Positions 6,951 through 13,248 of a stretch of 35,740 nt of DNA are shown piece by piece. The stretch comes from Actinomycetota bacterium. Its GTDB lineage: Bacteria; Actinomycetota; Acidimicrobiia; IMCC26256; PALSA-555. The stretch spans positions 1 through 35,740 of the forward strand of contig VGBI01000017.1 in NCBI GenBank assembly GCA_016870595.1, written 5' to 3'. The notes beneath the pieces are model-generated. The model did no database searches, was not told the origin of the DNA, and saw only the letters and a program-made list of their open reading frames with translations. The position numbers and the translations under genes are program-made. Within the stretch, counting starts at the first letter, position 1; the number at the start of each line of letters is the position of its first letter.

Positions 6951-7800
6951 CGCGCCCCGACCCGGCGGGTTGGCGCCGGGCGTCCGAGCCCGTACGGTCG
7001 ACGTCGCCAACCGGCTCGGGGAGCGGGTGCTGCGGGGGCTCGACGGCTACTTCGGGCGGCGGTCGCTCGTCGGCGACGCCGCCTTCTTCGATCCCGACCG
7101 GTTCCCGTGGATCCGGGAGGTCGAGGCCCTCGCCCCGGCCATCGCGCGCGAGGCCGACGCGGTCCTGCGCGGGGTCGCCGACCTCCCGAGCTTCCAGGAG
7201 ATCTCCACCGACCAGTACCGCATCACCCGCGACGACCGCTGGAAGACCTACTTCCTGCTCGGGTACGGCTTCCGGGTCGAGGACCACCTGGCCCGGTGCC
7301 CCGAGACCGCCCGGGCGCTCGCCCGGATCCCCGGGGTGACCACGGCGATGTTCTCGATCCTCGCCCCGGGCAAGCGCATCCCGCCCCACGGCGGACCGTA
7401 CAAGGGGGTGCTGCGCTACCACCTCGGCCTGCGGGTGCCCGAGCCCGCCGGCGCGTGCGGGATCCGGGTCCGGGGCGAGACCCGCCACTGGGTCGAGGGT
7501 GAGAGCCTGGTGTTCGACGACGTCTGGGAGCACTCGGCCTGGAACGAGTCCGACGGGTGGCGGGTGGTGCTGTTCGTCGACTTCGCCCGCCCGCTCCCGG
7601 CCCCGGCCCGGTGGTGCAACGCGGCCTTTCTCCGGGCGATCGCCTGGTCGCCCTTCGTCCAGGACGGCAAGGCCCGGCACAGAGCGTGGGAGGCCCGCCT
7701 GGAAGCCGTCCGCCGGACCCGTGCCACCGGGGAGGCGGCGACCCCGACCGACCCGACCGACCCGATCGGCCGGATCGACGGGGCGGCGTCGGCGGGCTAG
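6943..7800 (+). CDS. Aspartyl/asparaginyl beta-hydroxylase family dioxygenase
   Basis: A 285-aa Fe(II)/2-oxoglutarate dioxygenase of the AspH/LpxO type. The core is visible: IPPHGGPYKGVLRYHLGL, with the first iron-ligand histidine at H149, and FDDVWEHSAWNESDGWRVVLF, with the second at H197. This family lacks the usual acidic ligand. Bacterial members hydroxylate protein residues or fatty acyl chains; the neighbours (WS/DGAT, alpha-oxoamine synthase) make a lipid substrate plausible, but that is inference. The C-terminus carries a short TPTDPTDP repeat encoded by 9-nt DNA repeats at 7743-7769. Start GTG at 6943 overlaps the upstream stop. The stop overlaps the convergent synthase gene by 4 bp. 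Confidence 0.8.
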   Translation: MIDAPRPGGLAPGVRARTVDVANRLGERVLRGLDGYFGRRSLVGDAAFFDPDRFPWIREVEALAPAIAREADAVLRGVADLPSFQEISTDQYRITRDDRWKTYFLLGYGFRVEDHLARCPETARALARIPGVTTAMFSILAPGKRIPPHGGPYKGVLRYHLGLRVPEPAGACGIRVRGETRHWVEGESLVFDDVWEHSAWNESDGWRVVLFVDFARPLPAPARWCNAAFLRAIAWSPFVQDGKARHRAWEARLEAVRRTRATGEAATPTDPTDPIGRIDGAASAG

Positions 7801-9011
7801 TCCCGGTCGACCAGCTGGTCGCCGTCGGTGAGGACCTTGCGGATGATGTCGGCGGCGTCGTCGAGCAGGTCCTCGTCGTGGTCGGCCATCACGCTCAGCC
7901 GCAGCAGCCCGGAGTTGCCCGCGCTCGCCGGCGGGATGACCGGGTTGCAGAACACGCCGAGCTCGAACAGGTCCCGGAAGGTGAAGACGGTGGAGAGGTC
8001 GTCGTGGTGCTTCAGGGGGATCGTGACGATGGCGCTCTCGGCCGGATTGGCCGAGACCCCGCGCTCCGTCAGCGCCCCCAGGAGGTGCTCCACGTTGGCC
8101 CGCAGCCGCGCCGGCCGCTCGGGCTCGGCCCGCAGGATGCGCAGGGCCTCGAGCGCCGCGGCCATCGACGCAGGCACGTTCGATGCCGTGAAGATGAACG
8201 GTTCCGAGGTGATGGTGAGGAGCTCGATCGCCTCGGCGCAGCCGAGGACCGCGCCACCACACGAGCCGAGGGTCTTGGAGAACGTGAGGGTGGTGATGTC
8301 GATGTCGTCGAGCAGCCCGAAGTGCTCGGCCGCGCCGCGGCCCTGGGCGCCGAGCACCCCGAGGCCGTGGGCCTCGTCGTCGAACGTGAAGGCGTTGGGG
8401 GTGCGGGCTACGAGGTCGACGATCTTCGGCAGCGGGGCGGTGTCGCCCCGCATGGAGTAGACGCCGTCGACAATGACGCCCTTGGCCGCCTCGGCGGGCA
8501 GGTCGGCGAGGATCGCGGCGAGGTGGGCGTCGTCGTTGTGGCGGAACCGCTTCATCCGGGCCCCCGACAGCCGGATCGCGGTCACGAGGGAGTTGTGGGC
8601 CTCCTTGTCGACGACGGCGTAGTCGGACCGTCCGAGGAAGCCCGCGATGGCGCAGAGGTTGGCGACGTAGCCGGTGCTGAAGACCAGGGCGGCCTCGACC
8701 CCGAAGAAGTCGGCCAGCTCGGCCTCGAGGTCGAGGTGCAGTGGCAACGTGCCGTTCAGCAGGCGGGACCCCGTGACCCCGGTGCCGTAGCGGTCGGTGG
8801 CGGCGTTGGCCGCGGCGATCACCCGCGGGTCGTACGACAGCGACAGGTAGTTGTTGGAGCCGAAGTTGATCACCGACCGGCCCTCGATGGTGAACACCGG
8901 GGTGGCCGCGCTCTCGACCCGCTTGTAGTACGGCCAGAGCTGCTCGGCCCGGGCGTACCGGTACGGCTCGATGCGCGGAAACGCTTCCAACCGCTCTCGG
9001 AACACGCTCAT
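7797..9011 (-). CDS. Alpha-oxoamine synthase (AONS/KBL/serine palmitoyltransferase-like)
   Basis: A 404-aa PLP enzyme that condenses an acyl-CoA or acyl-ACP with an amino acid and releases CO2. Family motifs are clear: INFGSNNYLSLSYDPRV, YGTGVTGSRLLNGTLPLH, VDKEAHNSL, FDDEAHGLGVLG and the PLP-lysine segment TFSKTLGSCGG, with the lysine at K246. The sequence cannot distinguish 8-amino-7-oxononanoate synthase, 2-amino-3-ketobutyrate ligase and serine palmitoyltransferase. No biotin or threonine-degradation gene is nearby; instead an E2-like acyltransferase is coupled upstream (ATGA overlap at 9008-9011). A lipid role such as a sphingoid-type base is therefore possible but unproven. Confidence 0.85.
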   Translation of the reverse strand: MSVFRERLEAFPRIEPYRYARAEQLWPYYKRVESAATPVFTIEGRSVINFGSNNYLSLSYDPRVIAAANAATDRYGTGVTGSRLLNGTLPLHLDLEAELADFFGVEAALVFSTGYVANLCAIAGFLGRSDYAVVDKEAHNSLVTAIRLSGARMKRFRHNDDAHLAAILADLPAEAAKGVIVDGVYSMRGDTAPLPKIVDLVARTPNAFTFDDEAHGLGVLGAQGRGAAEHFGLLDDIDITTLTFSKTLGSCGGAVLGCAEAIELLTITSEPFIFTASNVPASMAAALEALRILRAEPERPARLRANVEHLLGALTERGVSANPAESAIVTIPLKHHDDLSTVFTFRDLFELGVFCNPVIPPASAGNSGLLRLSVMADHDEDLLDDAADIIRKVLTDGDQLVDRD

Positions 9012-9955
9012 TCGGCCCCCATCGGGCGCAGTCCCTCTCCGTCGTGGACGGACGTGCCGTCGAAGGCTATCCCGCCCGGCCCGCCGGGCGACATTCCACC
9101 ACCCGCGGACCCCTCGGTGTCGGATTCCAGTTCGGCGGAGGCCGGATCCTCCACGATCCGCTTGAAGTACTGGATGGAGCGCCAGGCCGTGAACCCGTCC
9201 TCGGTCCGCTCGTCGAAGGAGTAGGTCATCCGCATGACCCGGCGGCGGTCGGGGCCGCTGGTGGGGGATCCGGGGACCGCGGTCGGCCGGCCGACCACGC
9301 AGAACACCCCGGTGGTGCCGTACTCGTAGAGGTGGTGGTAGCCCGCGGGCATCCCGAAGCTGGCCATGTGGGCGACGAACGCGGAGGCGAACATCGGATC
9401 GCCGTCGATGAACCAGCGGGGGAGCAGGCCGAGCCGGTCGGCCAGCTTCACGGCGCCGACCGCGATCCGGCGGCCGAACCCGGGCAGGCGCATGAGCCAC
9501 GCCAATTCACGGTCGATGCCCTGGGGGCCACCGAAGCGGTCCTGGAACGACTGGGCCTGGACCCCCCGCACCAGGTCGGCGAACGACTCGTCGGCGGGGA
9601 AGGTGCGCTTCACGACAGCCATGGGCGCGCCGTCCCGGAGCCGCCGCTTCACCGCGAACGCCATCGAGATTTCCCGGCGCTGGTAGACGCGACCGCCGGC
9701 GACGAAGCGGTTCATGGTCGGGTACTTGACCATCGACTCCCGCACGCCCCACAGGACGAGGTGGAAGACGTCGGCGGAGAGATCGGGGTGGGCGGTGTTG
9801 AAGGCCCGCAGCCAGGCGTCGGTCCGGTGCAGGGCGAGATCGATGTCGAAGTAGTAGACGGACTCGTTGCGGCCCGGCATCAGGTACGGCATCACCCGGC
9901 GGTTCAGGGGGAGATCGCGTACCAAGTCGCCGTCGGCGCGGCGCCACCAGGACAT
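9008..9955 (-). CDS. E2-type (CAT-fold) acyltransferase homologue with altered catalytic histidine
   Basis: A 315-aa protein resembling only the catalytic domain of 2-oxoacid dehydrogenase E2 (chloramphenicol acetyltransferase fold). There is no lipoyl or peripheral-subunit-binding domain. Recognisable parts are NTAHPDLSADVFHLVLWGV, YPTMNRFVAGGRVYQR, ISMAFAVKRRL and MRMTYSFDERTEDG. The usual E2 active-site motif DHRxxDG appears as DERTEDG at 248-254, so the catalytic histidine position is E249. The protein may transfer acyl groups by another mechanism or act as a binding partner. The C-terminal 40 residues are Gly/Ser-rich. ATG at 9955 has TAGGCT 7 nt upstream. It is the first gene of an operon with the alpha-oxoamine synthase. 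Confidence 0.7.
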   Translation of the reverse strand: MSWWRRADGDLVRDLPLNRRVMPYLMPGRNESVYYFDIDLALHRTDAWLRAFNTAHPDLSADVFHLVLWGVRESMVKYPTMNRFVAGGRVYQRREISMAFAVKRRLRDGAPMAVVKRTFPADESFADLVRGVQAQSFQDRFGGPQGIDRELAWLMRLPGFGRRIAVGAVKLADRLGLLPRWFIDGDPMFASAFVAHMASFGMPAGYHHLYEYGTTGVFCVVGRPTAVPGSPTSGPDRRRVMRMTYSFDERTEDGFTAWRSIQYFKRIVEDPASAELESDTEGSAGGGMSPGGPGGIAFDGTSVHDGEGLRPMGAE

Positions 9956-10033
9956 CGGCGGGAGCCTAGGGCGGGGGATGACCCGGGGTCGCGATGGCGT
10001 CGGGGCGGACCCTGCCAGGGCTAGGGTCGTACG
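9956..10033. promoter_or_regulatory. Divergent leaderless-type promoters, E2-like gene / PGA hydrolase-like gene
   Basis: Minus strand TAGGCT (9968-9963) is 7 nt before the ATG at 9955. Plus strand TAGGGT (10022-10027) is exactly 6 nt before the GTG at 10034. No ribosome-binding site is visible on either side. Confidence 0.5.
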
Positions 10034-10621
10034 GTGTTCGACCGCCTGGTGGCCTGCGCCGACGTCGAGGAGCACGTGGTGCTCGGCTCGTCGGTCGGGT
10101 TCCTCGCCCTCCACGGCGGGATCGAGCCCGGGACCGAGGGCATCGCCCGCACCGCCGCGGCGCGCACCGGCGGATCGGCTTACGTCGTGACCCAGCCCCG
10201 GTCGCGGGGGTGGCACGTGCCGTCGCACCGCATCGACACGGCGGCGGTCCCGGGGCTCGCCGCGTTCCTCGCCCACGTCGACGTCGTCGTCTCGGTCCAC
10301 GGCTACTACCTGCCCGACCAGCCCGACGCGATCCTCGTCGGCGGCGGACGGCGCGACCTCGCCGCCGATCTGGCCGCCCGGCTGCGGGACTGCGTCGACG
10401 AGATGCCGGTCGTCGACGAGCTCGACCGGATCCCCCGGGCGATGCGGGGCGTGGACCCTCGCAACCCGGTCAACCGCTCGCGTGCCGGTGGGGTCCAGCT
10501 CGAGCTGCCGCACCGGGCCCGCCTCGGGGCGGCCGCGGCCCCGGTCCCGACCGTCCCCGACCGGATCACCACCGCCCTGATCGGGTTCGCCGAGGGGCTC
10601 GCCGGCACCGGCGCGGCCTGA
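10034..10621 (+). CDS. Poly-gamma-glutamate hydrolase family protein
   Basis: A 195-aa protein of the zinc-dependent gamma-PGA hydrolase family (phage PghP-like, Pfam PF05908 type). The motif HGGIEPGTEGIA carries the expected His and Glu ligands, and VSVHGYY further on supplies another candidate histidine. Family members cleave gamma-glutamyl bonds or related amides. No signal peptide is visible, so extracellular action is not supported. Start GTG has TAGGGT 6 nt upstream. Only one base separates it from the phosphorylase gene, so the three genes 10034-12601 look like an operon. Confidence 0.75.
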   Translation: MFDRLVACADVEEHVVLGSSVGFLALHGGIEPGTEGIARTAAARTGGSAYVVTQPRSRGWHVPSHRIDTAAVPGLAAFLAHVDVVVSVHGYYLPDQPDAILVGGGRRDLAADLAARLRDCVDEMPVVDELDRIPRAMRGVDPRNPVNRSRAGGVQLELPHRARLGAAAAPVPTVPDRITTALIGFAEGLAGTGAA

Positions 10622-10622
10622 C

Positions 10623-11345
10623 GTGGGCCGGCTCGGCGTCGTCGGCGGGCACGGGGTGCTCGACGTCGCCGTCGATGCGTTCGGCGCCGCGGCGGTGCGG
10701 GAGCGCCGGGTCCCGGTGCCCGGGGGGCCCGTGGTGGTGTTCGACACCGACGCCTTCGTGTTCCTGCAACGCCACCGCCAACCCGACCACCGGCCGGCGC
10801 CGTACCTCCACCATCACGCCCACGCCGCCGCGCTGGCCGCGGTCGGGTGCGACCGGGTGCTCGCGCTCGGGTCGTGCGGCGGCCTGCGCGCCGAGGTCGG
10901 TCCCGGCACCACCCTCGTCCTCGACGACGTCGTCGCCCTCGCCGCCCAGCCCGACAGTCGCTTCCGCGACGAACGGGCGCTGCGGGTCCCCGGCTTCGAT
11001 CCCACGTGGCGGTCCCGGGTCCTCGACGCCTGGAACGGGCATGCCGTCCCACCCGCCCGGGACGGCGGGGTGTACTTCCAGACCGTCGGACCCCGCTTCG
11101 AGACGCCGGCGGAGATCCGCCTCCTCGCCGCCTTCGCCGACGTGGTCGGCATGACCCTCGGGAGCGAGCTCGTGGCCTGCACCGAACGCGACCTCCACTA
11201 CGCGGCGGTCGTCACCGTCGACAACCTCGCCAACGGGGTGGGGGAGCGTCCCCTGACCGTGGCGGAGTTCGAGGCCGGTCGCCGGGCCAACGAGGCCATG
11301 CTCACGGTGGCCCTGCGCGCCGTCCTGCCGGTGCTGGCCCGATGA
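10623..11345 (+). CDS. Purine nucleoside / methylthioadenosine (or methylthioinosine) phosphorylase family
   Basis: A 240-aa member of the MTAP/PNP family, trimeric type, which splits a nucleoside with phosphate into base and pentose-1-phosphate. Visible motifs are LGVVGGHG (N-terminal GxGG type), HHHAHAAALAAVGC, ALGSCGGLRAEVGPG, FQTVGPRFETPAEI and VGMTLGSELVACTE, the last being the usual VGMT-x2-E ribose-binding segment. The base-binding segment reads TVDNLANG rather than the MTAP TDYD. It overlaps the MTA/SAH deaminase gene by ATGA, so methylthioinosine is a reasonable substrate (inference). Start GTG, 1 nt after the upstream stop. Confidence 0.82.
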   Translation: MGRLGVVGGHGVLDVAVDAFGAAAVRERRVPVPGGPVVVFDTDAFVFLQRHRQPDHRPAPYLHHHAHAAALAAVGCDRVLALGSCGGLRAEVGPGTTLVLDDVVALAAQPDSRFRDERALRVPGFDPTWRSRVLDAWNGHAVPPARDGGVYFQTVGPRFETPAEIRLLAAFADVVGMTLGSELVACTERDLHYAAVVTVDNLANGVGERPLTVAEFEAGRRANEAMLTVALRAVLPVLAR

Positions 11346-12601
11346 CCCGGGCCCTCACCGTCACCGGCGCCCGCCTCGACGGCGTCGTGGGGGCGGTGCG
11401 CACCGTCGACGGCCGCATCGCGGCCACGGGTCCCCAGGTCGGCCCCGAGCCGGGCGACGAGGTGCTCGACGCCGGGGGCGGCCACGTCCTGCCCGGTCTG
11501 GTCAACGGCCACACCCATGCGGCCATGACCCTGTTTCGCGGCTGCGGCGACGACCTGCCGCTGATGCGCTGGCTCCAGGAGGTGATCTGGCCCGCCGAGC
11601 GCCGCCTCACTGCCGACGACGTCTATTGGGGCACCCGGCTCGCCGCGATCGAGATGCTGCGCACCGGAACGGTGCGGTTCTGGGACATGTACTGGCACGG
11701 CGAGGCGGTGGCGCGGGCCGCGCGCGACGCGGGCATCCGGGCTGCGGTGAGCAGCGTGGTCATCGACGGGGGGGACGCCGCAGCCGGGCGGAGCCAACGC
11801 GCCGCCATCCTCGCGGACCTCGACCGGATCGCCGAGGCGGGTGCGCTCGTCACCCCGACGCTCGGTCCCCACGCGGTCTACACCGTGTCGCCCGAGACCC
11901 TCACCTGGCTCGGTGAGGTCGCAGCCGACCGTGACCTGCCGGTCCACATCCACCTGGCCGAGACCGAGGACGAAGTGGCCGACTGCCGGGCGGTGCACGG
12001 GGTGACGCCCACCGGCTTGCTCGACCGCTGCGGGCTCCTCAGCCCACGCACCGTCCTCGCGCACTGCGTGTGGTGCGACGCGGCGGACCTCGAGCTGATC
12101 GCGGCGCGGGGCGCGACGATCGTGACGAACCCGGTCTCGAACCTGAAGCTCGCCGTGGGCGACGTGTTCGCCTACGACGCGGCGCGCGCCCACGGGATCC
12201 CGGTGGGTCTCGGGACCGACGGCGCGGCCTCGAACAACTCGCTCGACCTCCTCGCCGACGCGAAGTTCCTGTCGCTGCTGCAGAAGCACCGGGCCAACGA
12301 CCCGGCGGCCATGCCCGCGACCGAGACCTGGGCCGTGGCCACCGGCGCCCGGGCGCCCGGCCTCGGGCAGTCGGGGGCCCTCGTCCCCGGCGCCCCGGCC
12401 GACTTCGTGGTCGTCCCGAGCGACCGCCCCGAGCTCGGGCCCGGGGCGCTGGTGCACAACCTCGTCTACGCCGCATCCGGGAGCGTGGTCGACACCGTGG
12501 TCGTCGACGGCCGGGTGGTCGTACGCGGGGGCGCCGTGGCCGACGAGGCCGAGATCCGGGCCGAGGCCTACGCCGCAGCGGCGCGGCTCGGGGTGACCTA
12601 G
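11342..12601 (+). CDS. mtaD: 5'-methylthioadenosine / S-adenosylhomocysteine deaminase (amidohydrolase)
   Basis: A 419-aa amidohydrolase of the MtaD/SsnA/ATZ-TRZ group. It converts MTA to methylthioinosine or SAH to S-inosylhomocysteine in the cytoplasm. Metal and substrate motifs are complete: VNGHTHAAMTLFRG (H57, H59), HIHLAETEDEV, LAHCVWCD, NPVSNLKLAVG and GLGTDGAASNNSLDL. Length is typical. The start ATG overlaps the phosphorylase stop (ATGA), which ties the two enzymes together as a salvage pair. The stop overlaps the convergent HD gene by 4 bp. Related deaminases act on other purines or triazines, but the motifs fit MtaD best. Confidence 0.85.
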   Translation: MTRALTVTGARLDGVVGAVRTVDGRIAATGPQVGPEPGDEVLDAGGGHVLPGLVNGHTHAAMTLFRGCGDDLPLMRWLQEVIWPAERRLTADDVYWGTRLAAIEMLRTGTVRFWDMYWHGEAVARAARDAGIRAAVSSVVIDGGDAAAGRSQRAAILADLDRIAEAGALVTPTLGPHAVYTVSPETLTWLGEVAADRDLPVHIHLAETEDEVADCRAVHGVTPTGLLDRCGLLSPRTVLAHCVWCDAADLELIAARGATIVTNPVSNLKLAVGDVFAYDAARAHGIPVGLGTDGAASNNSLDLLADAKFLSLLQKHRANDPAAMPATETWAVATGARAPGLGQSGALVPGAPADFVVVPSDRPELGPGALVHNLVYAASGSVVDTVVVDGRVVVRGGAVADEAEIRAEAYAAAARLGVT

Positions 12602-13155
12602 ACGAAGTGCGTCGGCGTCGCGAACACCGACCGGACCCGGGCCTCGAAGTACCCGAGGGGCTCGGTGTCGTGGTCGGGGTCGAACGCGATCTGGTCCCAT
12701 TCGTCGGCGAACCGGGCGGCGAGGTCGAACCACGGCTCGTCGCGGTAGCGCTCGCGCGCGTCGGGGTCGCCTCCGAAGTGCCCGTAGTAGTGGCGCCCCT
12801 GGAAGTCCTGGTGCACACGGATCGTGTGGTACACCTCGTCGCGCACGTACGGACGCAGGATCTCGGCGGCAATGCCGGGGTGGTTGGCCACGCTGACCGT
12901 CTTGCCCACGTCGTGGCACAGGGCGGCGACCACGAGCTCGTCGTCGGCCCCGGCCCGGTCCGCGAGCGTCGCGGTCTGGAGGCAGTGGGTCAGTTGGTCG
13001 ACCGCGAACCCCATGACCATCCCCTCGAGGTGGCCGAGCAGCGCGAGCACGTGGTCGGCGACGAGTGGCTGCGCCGCCATGGTCTCGCGGCCGATCACCG
13101 ACCACTGCGCGGCGGTGGATCGGTCCATCCGGGTGAAGACGGCGGGATCGGCCAT
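12598..13155 (-). CDS. HD-domain protein, PhnZ-like / COG4341-like
   Basis: A 185-aa HD-fold protein. The metal-binding pattern is present as THCLQTATLADRAGADDELV and LCHDVGKT (H57; H81-D82), followed by NHPGIAAEIL and TIRVHQDFQGRHYYGHFG with further histidines. The arrangement resembles the predicted HD phosphohydrolases that include PhnZ, a mixed-valence di-iron oxygenase, rather than a nucleotide cyclic-di-GMP hydrolase. The substrate is unknown and no phosphonate genes are nearby. ATG at 13155 has GAGAAT 6 nt upstream. It is convergent with mtaD and divergent from the acylase. Confidence 0.75.
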   Translation of the reverse strand: MADPAVFTRMDRSTAAQWSVIGRETMAAQPLVADHVLALLGHLEGMVMGFAVDQLTHCLQTATLADRAGADDELVVAALCHDVGKTVSVANHPGIAAEILRPYVRDEVYHTIRVHQDFQGRHYYGHFGGDPDARERYRDEPWFDLAARFADEWDQIAFDPDHDTEPLGYFEARVRSVFATPTHFV

Positions 13156-13248
13156 GACCTCATTCTCGCGCGGTGCACCGGCCCGGTCGTCCGATCGACC
13201 GGAGGCCCGGTCCGCCGGGGGGCCGGGAGGCGTCGGTAGCCTGCGCCC
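13156..13248. promoter_or_regulatory. Divergent leaderless-type promoters, HD gene / acylase gene
   Basis: Plus strand TAGCCT (13237-13242) lies exactly 6 nt before the GTG at 13249. Minus strand GAGAAT (13167-13162) lies 6 nt before the ATG at 13155. No Shine-Dalgarno sequence is visible on either side. Confidence 0.5.

Noticed and set aside
7743-7769. Three 9-nt repeats (CCCGACCGA type)
   Set aside because: They encode a short variable TDP repeat at the end of the dioxygenase and show no CRISPR- or IS-like structure.
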